Below are positions 1-9,281 of a DNA stretch of 64,000 bases, piece after piece; position 1 is the stretch's first letter, and each line of letters begins with the position of its first letter. The stretch is from CAZBXE01 sp964496125. Its GTDB lineage: Bacteria; Chlamydiota; Chlamydiia; Chlamydiales; CAZBXE01. Position numbers and translations under genes: made by a program. Under the pieces are notes generated by a model. It was not told the origin of the DNA. It saw only the letters and a program-made list of their open reading frames with translations, and did no database searches. The stretch is from contig CAZBXE010000008.1 in the NCBI GenBank assembly GCA_964496125.1, forward strand, positions 1 through 64,000. The letters run 5' to 3'.

Positions 1-445
1 CAGTAGTATCACCCATAGCAATCAGAAACTCTGTCCACTCACCTGCTGGATCATTCGCGCCAGCTGGGGGCGGTGTGGTTATATCGGTAGGCACAACTTC
101 ATCACTCCATCCTGGAACAAACGCATCGCTTCCTCTTAGGCAGTAGCCTCTTTCTTTTTCGTAGAGGTGAGCGTATTTAAATCTCACATCGCCAGCAAGT
201 GTTAAGTTGCAAGCCTTCTCTTCGAGAGGGATTGTTCTTTTTGAGTAAACCCAGTCTCTTACTGGCTTTTGGTCGCGCTGATAGTTCTCATCGTGCCATC
301 TCTCTTGGTTTGCAACAGAAACTGCAAACGGGGCTAAAGGCCAGGTCGTGTAGCAGTTGCCTTGGCAGCAGTCTTCAGCCACTACGTTTGTAGATGCAAG
401 GCTAAAAGCCGTTAACGTGATGGGTAATAGGTACCGAATCTTCAT
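1..445 (-). CDS. Exported cysteine-containing protein, partial (3' end beyond window)
   Basis: The reading frame starts at ATG 445-443, preceded by a GGAG ribosome site, and is still open at base 1, giving at least 148 residues. Residues 1-23 form a clear signal peptide ending ...STNVVA, followed by EDCCQGNCYTTW. A segment near residue 80 reads CNLTLAGDVRFKYAHLYE, which resembles the start of a beta-barrel in outer-membrane porin-like proteins of environmental chlamydiae. That resemblance is an impression, not an alignment. An in-frame upstream ATG at 457 would add four residues but would use the ribosome site itself, so I prefer 445. The protein is probably periplasmic or outer-membrane; its function is unknown. 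Confidence 0.6.
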   Translation of the reverse strand, partial: MKIRYLLPITLTAFSLASTNVVAEDCCQGNCYTTWPLAPFAVSVANQERWHDENYQRDQKPVRDWVYSKRTIPLEEKACNLTLAGDVRFKYAHLYEKERGYCLRGSDAFVPGWSDEVVPTDITTPPPAGANDPAGEWTEFLIAMGDTT

Positions 446-545
446 TGTTTTCTCCATTATATTAAGGTAAGAAGTGCCTTCTTAAAAAAAATTTTTCCTT
501 TAAAAACACATCTTCACTAAGACCGCAATTTTTGTCCATCTTTTT

Positions 546-3449
546 TTACATCGTATACTCAAACGGGTTTGCAAAAACGCCCCAAGTTCGATCCTTACGA
601 GAGCCATCGACCCACTCCTTCCAGGAGGGAAGGGGGCTACCTACACGTCCTGTACTATCCATGCGCCAAAGCTCAAGTTTCCCTGAGCCTGGACTTACAA
701 CAAAGGCAAACTCATCCCGAACCCAATTCGTATCGGCAAAAAGGATGGGAACCGGCATAGCAAGCCCCTGCTCACTAGAAACTCGGCTTACTTCCGCATG
801 GTAGTTGATAGGAAAACGGACCATTTTTGAACTTTTGCAAATGATCCCCTTGGCAAGATCTTGTAGTCCCTCTGCCGTAAGGTAGGTGGCCCCAGGCATC
901 GTATCAACTGCCTGTTGGATGAGAGCCTCTCTTTTAACTCGCTCTTCAAAGGAAATCGGTGGAAGCTTTTCAAAAATAGCTAAAAGCGCATCTTTCAGCC
1001 CATGCCCCCTCGTTAAGGGTAGAGCCTGATAGAGAAAACTATCAATTTCAACCGCATACGATGATGCTTGTTCGACCAAAATATCTCTAAATTGGTAAGG
1101 TCTCATTTGCCCAGTAAGATAAATAAAGCCCTGCATAAAGTGGTGGTGCATTTCCTTAGGTAGCCTTTGCTTAATTTGTTCCAAAAGAAAACGCATCTTA
1201 TCTTCGTCCAAATAGAGCGTGTCCACAAATCTTTTCATGGGGTCTACCAGGTTATCTCGAACCCAGGTGTGCGTAAACTGTTCATTTGTCCAAGCAGATG
1301 CAAAGGGCTGCAGTCCGGGCTGTAGCAAAAAAGCATGGGTCGGGGAATGCATAAGAAAGGACTTATCTCCTCCTTGCAAAAGAGAGTCTGGTACCTTTTT
1401 TGCTATTTGCTTCATAGTATCAGTCAAGAAAACAAGAAGCTCAAGCTCATTTTCCACCCATCTTCCTACCTCAGTGGGAGAAGACTCTCTTTTCCAATAG
1501 CAGCTCACAAGCGTTTCCATCGAACCACCTGATGTATATACCCAAGGTTTCTTTTCAATTTTTTCCAAATTATGAAGAGAATCTTTTACATACCTTGTGC
1601 CGTGAGCTTTAGCCATCCGATAGAAAGCGCTTTCTAAAAACTGTTCTGTTTTCACATGCTGAACAATTGCCGTTGTAATCATTGACATTTCATCTTCAAG
1701 TCCAGCAAGATTCTCATCTCTAAGGACTTCTGGCTCTATTGCAATGAAAAAAGAGGCAAGAGCTTCCATAAAAGCTTGGGGACCCCGAACAAATGTCCAA
1801 AGTGATGTGTTATCTCGGCCGTGTTTATACAAAAGTCTAAAACCGGCAGGGCTATCATCATATGGACCAACTGCAACACTATGAATATCAGCATCATACA
1901 CTTCTTGAAAATACTTAGGAAACAAACTATCATAAAGATCAACAAGCACATTAAAAGCATTTGCATACTGGTGCGCTTTTCTGTTATTCGTATCTCGCTG
2001 CTCTTCTAGGGAGCGAAACTCATGTACCTTCATTTGGTACTCAATTTGCAAGGATTTGGCCTCCTGTTCTGAAGAGGCACGCTTCATCCTTCCTTCCAAA
2101 AACTTAATTTGTCCATACATGAGCTCGTATTCCGTTTGGTTTTCATGTACAATAGCGTTACACTCTTCCACCCGTCTCTTCAGATACCCATAAAGAGCTT
2201 CCCCAATTCCTCCGGGCTCATCAGGCCCGAGACCAAGACTTGAGTAAAGGTTCCATCTAGCAAAATTTGCCTTCGTTTCCGCAAATGATGCAAGTGTGAA
2301 TTCCCACGATTTTAAAAGAGGATGATCGGTAAAAGAGTTAAATCTATTTTTGCAAACTTCATATTGCGACAAAAAGGTATTTACGCGCTCTGATTTGGTT
2401 TTTCCTTTGACATCTGTTTTGATCGAGCTCATCAAAAATCCCTCTACAACAAGCCCCTTTGGTCTGTTTTCAAACTCGCGAACGTCTTCTTCTGTAAGTT
2501 CATATTCGGCAAAAAGGATCTGTTTGAAAATACCCTCTAAATCACCACGAGAAAAGCCTTTTGCTCGAAGCGCTTCTACCGCCTTACCGCACCACTTTTG
2601 GACGCGCTTTTTTTTCTCCATTTCAGGCAAATCTTTGGGAAGAAGGGCAATTTGTTCGAGTGCATAAATGAGGGCTGGTGAGAGCCAAAAAGGAAAAGAA
2701 ATGTCAAGGACGGCCAGATCCAGAGGAAAAGGCCTTCGCAAGTCCCCAATACCCCAGTTAGCACTCATGGGAACAGCGTATTCCACTCCCCCAAAAGTCC
2801 TTTTAAGACGCCCCGTTGCTAAGAGCTCGGCTATGTCCTTGAGAAACACCTTGGGCTGCTCCTTCTGGACCAAAATCGCAGGAGCTGTCGCAAAGCAAGA
2901 ACCCACATTCTGTCGCAAATAACAAAGCCAGGCAGAAAGAGCTGCCTGGCGTGCATGACCATCGGTCACTTTCATATCCGCAGGTAATCCGAGAGTATCT
3001 CGGATGATCATTTCGGCCTGTCTATGCTGAACGGGAGCTCCAACCGCGCGGAGTAATGACCTAAGCTCAGGGTCACAATGGAGCTTTTCTAAAACGGAGA
3101 GAATGTGCTCTTGCCGCTTAGCATCAAAACTTCTGCCAGGTCCAATCGAATAGAGGTTTTGCCGGATTTTTAAAAGAGCTGCAGGAAAACGGGCGAGGTT
3201 AAGCTCTCCTTGTTCATTCATGAAAAACAGGGAAAGCTTTCTTACAAGCAAAATATTCCGGACAGAGCAACTATCTTGGATCTTCGATTGATCCACGCTC
3301 GCAGAAAGGTCCACATGCTCTTCAAGGAAAATTGCATCTAGCTCACCCTGCCAGGCAACCTTTGCCTTTTCGGCCCCAATTTCAAAAGTTTTTGTATAAA
3401 ATTCAAGGTCTGCCGGACCTGCGGGAAAATCTTCTCTTTCTGGCTCCAT
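546..3449 (-). CDS. Large conserved chlamydial-type protein with papain-like Cys motif
   Basis: A 967-residue protein with no signal peptide and no convincing membrane segment. I do not recognise the family with certainty. At residues 180-188 it reads QNVGSCFAT, which resembles the oxyanion Gln and nucleophile region of papain-type (C1) cysteine peptidases (Q...GSC[WF]A). Near the C-terminus, H884 in NYHAEVS and N908 in FADTNWV occur in the His-then-Asn order that such an enzyme needs, but about 700 residues separate them from the Cys. The middle (about 440-500) is charged and probably coiled coil. It is transcribed divergently from thrS across a roughly 100-bp gap. It could be a secreted effector or a cytosolic protein. 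Confidence 0.7.
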   Translation of the reverse strand: MEPEREDFPAGPADLEFYTKTFEIGAEKAKVAWQGELDAIFLEEHVDLSASVDQSKIQDSCSVRNILLVRKLSLFFMNEQGELNLARFPAALLKIRQNLYSIGPGRSFDAKRQEHILSVLEKLHCDPELRSLLRAVGAPVQHRQAEMIIRDTLGLPADMKVTDGHARQAALSAWLCYLRQNVGSCFATAPAILVQKEQPKVFLKDIAELLATGRLKRTFGGVEYAVPMSANWGIGDLRRPFPLDLAVLDISFPFWLSPALIYALEQIALLPKDLPEMEKKKRVQKWCGKAVEALRAKGFSRGDLEGIFKQILFAEYELTEEDVREFENRPKGLVVEGFLMSSIKTDVKGKTKSERVNTFLSQYEVCKNRFNSFTDHPLLKSWEFTLASFAETKANFARWNLYSSLGLGPDEPGGIGEALYGYLKRRVEECNAIVHENQTEYELMYGQIKFLEGRMKRASSEQEAKSLQIEYQMKVHEFRSLEEQRDTNNRKAHQYANAFNVLVDLYDSLFPKYFQEVYDADIHSVAVGPYDDSPAGFRLLYKHGRDNTSLWTFVRGPQAFMEALASFFIAIEPEVLRDENLAGLEDEMSMITTAIVQHVKTEQFLESAFYRMAKAHGTRYVKDSLHNLEKIEKKPWVYTSGGSMETLVSCYWKRESSPTEVGRWVENELELLVFLTDTMKQIAKKVPDSLLQGGDKSFLMHSPTHAFLLQPGLQPFASAWTNEQFTHTWVRDNLVDPMKRFVDTLYLDEDKMRFLLEQIKQRLPKEMHHHFMQGFIYLTGQMRPYQFRDILVEQASSYAVEIDSFLYQALPLTRGHGLKDALLAIFEKLPPISFEERVKREALIQQAVDTMPGATYLTAEGLQDLAKGIICKSSKMVRFPINYHAEVSRVSSEQGLAMPVPILFADTNWVRDEFAFVVSPGSGKLELWRMDSTGRVGSPLPSWKEWVDGSRKDRTWGVFANPFEYTM

Positions 3450-3547
3450 AAGCGTTACTTTACTCTTCCCTTTTTCTTCTCTATTGTTGTAAAATACTTT
3501 ATTTGACCAATTCGATTAAGTGTTTTTTGCAAGTTAAGGAGAGAATC

Positions 3548-5482
3548 ATGCAGATACGTCTAAAAAATAATGACGTCGTGGAGCTTCCCAAGGGAAGTAC
3601 AGGAAAAGATTTAGCGGAAAAGTTGAACCAGCGCGGTCCCAATCAGGCCCTTGCTGCCTGCATCAACGGGAAAACCGTAGATCTCACACATCCACTGCAT
3701 GACAACGACCACGTCATTCTCCTCTCCTTCGAGGAACCTGCTGGAAAAGAGGTGTTTTGGCACACTTCTGCACATGTTCTTGCCCAGGCCATCCTGAGGC
3801 TCTGGCCAGAGGCGAAACCAACCATTGGCCCCCCTATTGAAAACGGCTTCTATTACGACTTTGCAAACCTCAAAATCTCAGAGGAGGACTTTGCTAAAAT
3901 TGATCACGAAATGGAAGCAATTATCAAGGAAAACTACATCTCTGTTCGGGAAGAATTTAAAAATAAGGCAGAGGCCATAGAGCAGTTCAAACACAATAAT
4001 TACAAAAAAGAATTAATTGAATCTTTTGCAGATGGCGACCCTCTTACTGGCTACAGGCAAGGGGAATTCTTTGATCTCTGCCGCGGTCCACACCTTCCCA
4101 ATCTTGGAAAAATTAAAGCCATCCAAGTGCTTAAAACATCGGGCGCCTACTGGAGAGGGGATAGCAACAACGAAATGCTCACGCGTATCTACGGGACTTC
4201 CTTCCCTGATAGAAAGCAACTCAAAGAATATCTCCACCTGCTCGAGGAAGCAAAGAAAAGAGACCATAAAATCCTTGGCCCCAAGCTTCACCTCTTCTCC
4301 CTCAAAGAAGAGGCCCCAGGCATGCCGTTTATCCACCATAAAGGGATGATTGTTTGGAATCGATTGCTTGGTTTCTTAAGAGAAAAACTAGACAAAGCAG
4401 GGTATATCGAAATCAAAACACCCACTCTCATGACAAGAAACTTGTGGGAGCGCTCGGGGCACTGGTCATACTACAAGCAAAATATGTTTACTCTTTCTGC
4501 AGAAGAACGAGATTTTGCAATCAAACCCATGAACTGCCCAGGAGCGATGCTCTACTTCAAAGCAGATACGCATAGCTACAGAGATCTACCTCTACGCGTG
4601 GCTGAAATTGGGCAAGTACATAGGTTCGAGCCCTCAGGATCTCTCTCTGGTCTCTTTAGAGTCCGCTGCTTCCACCAAGACGATGCACACATCTTCATGA
4701 AGCCAGAAGACATTAAAAGCGAAATCATTGCTTGCCTCGATTTTGCAGATAGTCTTTACTCTACTTTTGGACTCAAGTACCACATTGAACTCTCGACCCG
4801 GCCAAAGGAAAACACTATCGGTACAGATGAGGACTGGGAGCTTTCCACAAAGGCCCTAAAAGAGGCTTTAGAAGAGGCTGGGCGCGCCTTTAAAATCAAT
4901 GAAGGGGATGGCGCCTTCTATGGGCCTAAAATCGACTTCCATATCAAAGATGCCATCGGTAGGACATGGCAGTGTGGAACTGTGCAGCTCGATATGTCAC
5001 TGCCTGAAAAGTTTGAGCTTGAATACACAGCGGCAGATGGCACGAGAAAACGGCCCTTCATGCTCCACCGCGCCATGTTTGGCTCTGTCGAGCGTTTCTT
5101 TGGAATCTTGATCGAGCATTTTGTAGGCAGATTTCCTCTCTGGATCAGCCCTCACCAGGTCCGCTTATTATCGGTAGCAGATAGGCATGTCGAGTACGCA
5201 GAGAAACTTGTCAAAGAGTTTCAGGCCGCAGGATTTGTAGCTGACGTCGATAGTTCAAGTGAATCAATCAGCAAAAAAGTGCGAGACGCACAGCTTGCCC
5301 AAATCAACTACATCATCACAATTGGCGACCAAGAGACTGAGAATCACACACTTAGCATCAGGACTAGAAATAATGTTAGAAAAGGAGATATCAAACTAGG
5401 TAGTTTTCTAGAATCTCTAAAGCAAGAAAGAGAGACGAAAAGTTTAACATCACCCTATGACGGAACGAGCCATGAATCCTAA
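3548..5482 (+). CDS. thrS: Threonyl-tRNA synthetase
   Basis: This enzyme charges tRNA-Thr in the cytosol. The N-terminal TGS domain spans about residues 1-60, and the editing domain follows with the HTSAH (HxxxH) site near residue 75. The class II catalytic core has NCPGAM (zinc ligand Cys), motif 2 (RVAEIGQVHRFE..GSLSGLFRVR) and motif 3 (HRAMFGSVERFFGILIEH); the anticodon-binding domain is at the C-terminus. I chose ATG 3548, with AAGGAGAG just upstream, over an in-frame ATG at 3503, because family members begin close to the TGS strand MQIRL. The 644-residue length is normal. The 3' end overlaps the next gene (parA), as in the Chlamydia CT581-CT582 order. Confidence 0.97.
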   Translation: MQIRLKNNDVVELPKGSTGKDLAEKLNQRGPNQALAACINGKTVDLTHPLHDNDHVILLSFEEPAGKEVFWHTSAHVLAQAILRLWPEAKPTIGPPIENGFYYDFANLKISEEDFAKIDHEMEAIIKENYISVREEFKNKAEAIEQFKHNNYKKELIESFADGDPLTGYRQGEFFDLCRGPHLPNLGKIKAIQVLKTSGAYWRGDSNNEMLTRIYGTSFPDRKQLKEYLHLLEEAKKRDHKILGPKLHLFSLKEEAPGMPFIHHKGMIVWNRLLGFLREKLDKAGYIEIKTPTLMTRNLWERSGHWSYYKQNMFTLSAEERDFAIKPMNCPGAMLYFKADTHSYRDLPLRVAEIGQVHRFEPSGSLSGLFRVRCFHQDDAHIFMKPEDIKSEIIACLDFADSLYSTFGLKYHIELSTRPKENTIGTDEDWELSTKALKEALEEAGRAFKINEGDGAFYGPKIDFHIKDAIGRTWQCGTVQLDMSLPEKFELEYTAADGTRKRPFMLHRAMFGSVERFFGILIEHFVGRFPLWISPHQVRLLSVADRHVEYAEKLVKEFQAAGFVADVDSSSESISKKVRDAQLAQINYIITIGDQETENHTLSIRTRNNVRKGDIKLGSFLESLKQERETKSLTSPYDGTSHES

Positions 5483-6236
5483 TAAAAAAGTCATAGCCAT
5501 CAGTAGTTTTAAAGGAGGAACTGCAAAGACCTCAACCGCTCTCCATTTGGGGGCGGCTCTTGTGAAATTTCACAAAAAAAAGGTTCTTTTGATCGATTTT
5601 GATGCGCAAGCGAATCTCACAACTGGACTTGGCTACGATCCTGATGAAAAAGACAGCATGGCGCCCGTTCTACAAGGCAAAAAAGATTTTAAGGATGTCA
5701 TCCTACAAACCTCCTTAAAAAACCTCTACCTTGTCCCCGGGGATACGTGGCTTGAAAGGGTAGAAGTCTCGGGTCCACTAGCAACAGATCGTTACTCCCA
5801 CGAAAGGCTAAAATCCCATCTTGACACAGCCGACTTTGATTTTGTAATCATCGACACACCTCCTTCTCTTTGTTGGCTGACTGAGTCGGCTCTGATCGCA
5901 GCAACGCATACACTCATCTGCGCAACGCCGGAGTTTTATAGCATCAAAGGACTGACCCGATTGTCTGAATTCATTGAGAGCGTTGCAAAACGGCATCCTC
6001 TTGATGTTCTGGGTGTTGCGCTTTCTTTTTGGAACCAAAGAGGCAAAAGCAATGAAGCGTTTCTCGGTGTAATCGAGGAGACTTTCCCCAAAAAACTCTT
6101 AAAAGCAAAAGTACGAAGAGACATCAACATTTCCGAGGCCTCAATCTATGGAAAACCTGTATTTGAAACAGCCCCAAAAAGCAGGGGTGCTCAAGACCTT
6201 CTTCACCTCACAAAAGAAATCTTGCAAAGATTGTAA
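5472..6236 (+). CDS. parA: ParA/Soj-family ATPase, pGP5-D/CT582-like
   Basis: This is a P-loop ATPase of the ParA/MinD superfamily. It has a deviant Walker A FKGGTAKTST (signature Lys near the start), Walker A' LLIDFDAQANLT and Walker B VIIDTPPSL. It most likely acts in chromosome or plasmid partition. It is the chromosomal relative of chlamydial plasmid pGP5-D, and its position between thrS and a pGP6-D-like gene copies the Chlamydia CT581-583 order. The ATG at 5472 gives a protein starting MNPNKKVIAISSFKGG; an in-frame ATG at 5457 would add five residues. The gene overlaps the thrS end, so translational coupling is likely. No parB lies next to it, but a parS-like site is found 8 kb away at 13701. 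Confidence 0.93.
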   Translation: MNPNKKVIAISSFKGGTAKTSTALHLGAALVKFHKKKVLLIDFDAQANLTTGLGYDPDEKDSMAPVLQGKKDFKDVILQTSLKNLYLVPGDTWLERVEVSGPLATDRYSHERLKSHLDTADFDFVIIDTPPSLCWLTESALIAATHTLICATPEFYSIKGLTRLSEFIESVAKRHPLDVLGVALSFWNQRGKSNEAFLGVIEETFPKKLLKAKVRRDINISEASIYGKPVFETAPKSRGAQDLLHLTKEILQRL

Positions 6237-6280
6237 AGCCGCTTTACATTCATCTTTTTCATTACCCAAGGCCCATAACC

Positions 6281-7027
6281 GTGAAAGTTAACGACCTGTT
6301 ATCCAAAAGACTTATCAAAGGCGACACAAAGTCTAAAATGTCAGCTCTTGCTGAACGCACAACAGAGGGTAGCCTTACCACTTTTAGCGGTATCTTTGCT
6401 GCTCAAAAGTTAAGCGACAGGGAAAGAAATGCTATCCAAGACCTTTTGAATACGCATGCAGAAGCAGGGACAGATGTCTCAGAAGACTTACGAACTCTTC
6501 TTGAGATTACCTCGGAAATTAAGGCCATCAACAACCAAGCTGCCCTTTTACACGGAGAGCGGATTAAACGGGTCCAAAGCCTGCTTAAATCTTATAAAGA
6601 AGGAGCGTTTACTGTTTGGTTATTAGAAACTTACGGAAACCGCCAAACGCCCTACAATTTTCTACAATACTACGAGTTTTATGAAACGTTGCCTCAAATG
6701 TTAAGACCTCTTTTGGAGTCGATGCCAAGGCAGGCGATCTACACTCTTGCTACAAGGGGGGCTCCTTTCACCGAAAAGCAAAATTTTATCGAACAATACA
6801 GCGGTGAGACAAAAGAAGAGATCCTGCAGCAAATTAGAGAGCGTTTTCCTCTTCGAAAGGAAGATAAAAGAAGGGAAAATAGTGCTGAAATCGTAATACG
6901 TCTTTTAAGGCGCTCTATTAAAACACTGCGCAGGAAAGATACCATTCTTCTTCCTGAGCAGAAAAAGCAAATCCGCGACCTCCTCGAGACAGTTAGACTT
7001 CTTACAACCACAAGACCTGAGCAGTAA
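6281..7027 (+). CDS. pGP6-D-like virulence-plasmid-related protein (CT583-like)
   Basis: A 248-residue basic protein of the chlamydial pGP6-D family (known from the Chlamydia plasmid and its chromosomal paralogue CT583). The recognisable core runs from LLHGERIKRVQSLLKSYKEG through AFTVWLLETYGNRQTPYNFLQYYEFYETLP, followed by a basic tail. Translation starts at GTG 6281, 44 bp after parA, so the two genes are probably co-transcribed. The biochemical role is unknown in the family; the constant pairing with ParA suggests DNA maintenance or its regulation. Identification rests on motif resemblance plus gene order. Confidence 0.88.
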   Translation: MKVNDLLSKRLIKGDTKSKMSALAERTTEGSLTTFSGIFAAQKLSDRERNAIQDLLNTHAEAGTDVSEDLRTLLEITSEIKAINNQAALLHGERIKRVQSLLKSYKEGAFTVWLLETYGNRQTPYNFLQYYEFYETLPQMLRPLLESMPRQAIYTLATRGAPFTEKQNFIEQYSGETKEEILQQIRERFPLRKEDKRRENSAEIVIRLLRRSIKTLRRKDTILLPEQKKQIRDLLETVRLLTTTRPEQ

Positions 7028-7084
7028 GCAGTTTACTTTTTATGATACTCCTTGCTATTCTCAAAGAAACAATAAGGAGATGTT

Positions 7085-7597
7085 ATGGTAGAAGAAAAAA
7101 CGCTTGATTTAGTCAAAAAAAATCTTCAAAGAATATTCTCAATGAAGATTACCCGAACCACCTTCAGGGAGGTGCAAAATGCTATTTTGCAATCATGCGA
7201 GGGCAACACCGAAAAAGCAAACAGTGTGTTTGAAACAATCGTAACAGGAGAGAATAAGCTCGGAAAGAAAAGTGATCATATCACACACCTTATTGAACAT
7301 TACATGATCCCAATTCGCCTCTCGAAAGAAATCTTTGAAAGAGGAGAATTCATCAACATCATCACATCCGATATGTTGAACCAAGCAAACCGCTACCTCT
7401 TCCTTAACCGTATACGCAGAGTCGATGGAGAGGAGTTTCAATTTCTCACAGACGTAGAGAGTACGGCCAGTTTATTGCACCATTTCACAGGCCGCATTGC
7501 AGAGCTAAAAAAAGCCGATACAAAAGGGCAAAATCTCTCTGCTATCGTCGGTGAATTAAAGGAAATCAAAAAGCAAATTGAAGAGATCCTAGCCTAA
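7085..7597 (+). CDS. CT584-like protein, putative type III secretion needle-tip-associated
   Basis: A 170-residue protein that matches my recollection of Chlamydia CT584 in several stretches: LKRIF near the start, TTFREVQN, the ERGEFIN..TSDML block and FLNRIRRVDGEEF. CT584 has a solved structure and was proposed as a type III secretion needle-tip protein, although that role is debated. Gene order (thrS, parA, pGP6-D-like, CT584) is conserved. A strong AAGGAGATGTT ribosome site precedes ATG 7085. It probably forms a helical cytosolic or exported oligomer. Confidence 0.88.
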   Translation: MVEEKTLDLVKKNLQRIFSMKITRTTFREVQNAILQSCEGNTEKANSVFETIVTGENKLGKKSDHITHLIEHYMIPIRLSKEIFERGEFINIITSDMLNQANRYLFLNRIRRVDGEEFQFLTDVESTASLLHHFTGRIAELKKADTKGQNLSAIVGELKEIKKQIEEILA

Positions 7598-7609
7598 AAA
7601 GGAGTTTCG

Positions 7610-7798
7610 ATGATCGGCAGCGGCGAAATTGTAGTCATCTGTCTTCTTATTTTCGTACTTTTTGGTGGGAAAAAGCTCCCTGAGTTTGCCAGAAATTTGG
7701 GACAGGGAATGCGGGAGTTTAGATCTGCCATGTATGGCGAAGAATCTACCCTTCCAAAACGAAGCGGCAAAGACAAAACAGACGATCTTTCAGACTAG
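7610..7798 (+). CDS. tatA: Twin-arginine translocase subunit TatA/TatE
   Basis: This 62-residue protein has one N-terminal membrane helix (about residues 5-20, EIVVICLLIFVLFGGKK). The TatA hallmark FGGKKLPEFARNLGQGMREF follows: hinge, then amphipathic helix, then a charged tail. TatA oligomers form the pore that moves folded proteins across the inner membrane. AAAGGAG precedes the ATG, and tatC follows after 7 bp, so the two form an operon. No separate tatB is visible, which suits a minimal TatA-TatC system. A likely substrate is the Rieske protein encoded at 23846. Confidence 0.95.
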   Translation: MIGSGEIVVICLLIFVLFGGKKLPEFARNLGQGMREFRSAMYGEESTLPKRSGKDKTDDLSD

Positions 7799-7805
7799 GA
7801 AGACA

Positions 7806-8531
7806 ATGCCAAGTTCCCATGAGGACAACCGATCATTCTGGGAGCACGTCGAAGATTTAAGAAAAACCCTTCTGAAGATGCTCCTCGCATGTGGCTGCGG
7901 GGTTTTTCTTTCCTTTGTTTTCTATGACAAGCTTTTCTCTCTACTCCTGTATCCAATACACACTCTACCAGTCAAAGTTGTAATTTTAGGTCCCATAGAG
8001 GGTTTTAGCGCAGCCTTAAAGATGAGCGTTTGGGTAGGAACAGCACTTACCTCTCCTCTTTGGGGATGGTTCTTGTTGCAATTTTTGCTACCCGCTTTAA
8101 AAAAGGAGGAAAAAAACCTTCTTCCCCTTTTTATGAGCACACTTTTTGGGTTTTTCATTCTAGGAGCTCTTTTTGCCTACTTTATAACCCTACCTCTTGC
8201 AAGCAAATATCTCTTATCCTTTAATACCCCTCTTGGAGAAAATCTGTGGTCGCTTGGAAACTATATGGATTATACAGCGCTTCTCCTCCTTGCTTCAGGA
8301 CTTTCCTTTGAGGTTTTTTCCTTTCTTGTATGCGGGGCTTATCTTGGTGTCATTCAACCCGAATGGCTTGCTCACTATAGAAGGGGATTTGTTGTCTTTG
8401 CTTTTATTTTAGGCGCAATCGTAACCCCTCCAGATGTGCTTACTCAGCTGCTTGTCGCAGTTCCGCTTGTCATCCTCTATGAGCTTTGCTTTTGGGTTCT
8501 AAAAGTAAGAAATCAAGTTCTGGGAATATAA
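7806..8531 (+). CDS. tatC: Twin-arginine translocase subunit TatC
   Basis: This is the 241-residue receptor subunit of the Tat pathway. The N-terminal cytoplasmic motif SFWEHVEDLRKTLL is the TatC signature that binds twin-arginine signals. Hydrophobic segments follow at about residues 26-46, 72-92, 105-128, 152-175 and 187-225, consistent with the six-helix TatC fold. I chose ATG 7806, which begins right after tatA and puts the signature at residues 10-25; longer in-frame starts would overlap tatA almost entirely. The last 19 bases overlap the convergent gene at 8513. Classical Chlamydia are not known to carry Tat. Confidence 0.95.
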   Translation: MPSSHEDNRSFWEHVEDLRKTLLKMLLACGCGVFLSFVFYDKLFSLLLYPIHTLPVKVVILGPIEGFSAALKMSVWVGTALTSPLWGWFLLQFLLPALKKEEKNLLPLFMSTLFGFFILGALFAYFITLPLASKYLLSFNTPLGENLWSLGNYMDYTALLLLASGLSFEVFSFLVCGAYLGVIQPEWLAHYRRGFVVFAFILGAIVTPPDVLTQLLVAVPLVILYELCFWVLKVRNQVLGI

Positions 8532-8917
8532 ACGAGATCCTGGCGCCCTTGCTCATCTAGGTATCTCTTCCACTCATCGGCGATGTAACAAAACTCTTCT
8601 AAAAGCTCTTCGAATTTGAAAGGTTCTAAGCTATCGACACTCCCCAGATAATTTAGGCTCACCTGGAAATCAGCTTCATTGATCGAAAGATAGGTGCGGA
8701 TTTGTCTTCGAACAAAGGGAAGTGTATCTCGAGCAACCGAGGATCTAATGCTGTGAGGAATATAGTTTTCGCCAACAAAAACAGGAGTTGCTAGCGCAAG
8801 CTTTGAAGCTTGATCCACCACGCGAACAGTGATGTCGCTTCCAAAGGCCAAAATTTGTCCCATGTTTCTCAGGGCAAGCTGCTGATACAGCGACTTGATT
8901 TTGTCCACGAGCATCAT
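8513..8917 (-). CDS. Conserved hypothetical protein, 134 aa
   Basis: I do not recognise this family. The protein is soluble, mixed alpha/beta, acidic at the C-terminus (EELLEEFCYIADEWKRYLDEQG) and has no signal peptide. Two adjacent ATGs (8917 and 8914) follow a GAGGGT ribosome site at good spacing; an upstream ATG at 8938 is less likely. It converges on tatC with a 19-bp overlap and is transcribed in the same direction as the genes to its right. Confidence 0.7.
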   Translation of the reverse strand: MMLVDKIKSLYQQLALRNMGQILAFGSDITVRVVDQASKLALATPVFVGENYIPHSIRSSVARDTLPFVRRQIRTYLSINEADFQVSLNYLGSVDSLEPFKFEELLEEFCYIADEWKRYLDEQGRQDLVYIPRT

Positions 8918-8982
8918 GATCGTACCCTCTTTTGGCAAATGAAAGCCACAATCATCCCACCCATATTATACGACAATTGTAT

Positions 8983-9201
8983 TTAATTATCACTTGGTTT
9001 TGATTTACCTTTTTTAATAGACATGTATTCTAAATCAAGCTGTTGTTTGTTTTTCCTGACTTTTTCTAAGTTTTTTGAATAAATTTCCAAGCTCTTTATC
9101 AGTTTCTTGCAGGCAAGCCGAATTTTTACAAGCTTTTCTTCTAGGCAGGGATCTGTTGTGGCAACAAGTTGGGAGAAGCTCTTTTTTTTACTCTTCGACA
9201 T
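8983..9201 (-). CDS. Small lysine-rich coiled-coil protein, 72 aa
   Basis: This short, highly basic protein starts MSKSKKKSFSQL and continues as one long predicted helix (LEEKLVKIRLACKKLIKSLEIYSKNLEKVRKNKQ). The ATG at 9201 follows GAGGTG at 7 bp, which is better than the far upstream start at 9297 that would overlap ung. The function is unknown; helical basic proteins of this size often bind nucleic acid or act as chaperones. It lies directly downstream of ung on the same strand. Confidence 0.55.
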   Translation of the reverse strand: MSKSKKKSFSQLVATTDPCLEEKLVKIRLACKKLIKSLEIYSKNLEKVRKNKQQLDLEYMSIKKGKSKPSDN

Positions 9202-9281
9202 GAGAGACACCTCTTTATTCCTGCATAATATGAGGCTAGGCTCTTTGCCAAGGAGTTTCGCAAAAGTCTTATAATCAAAAG

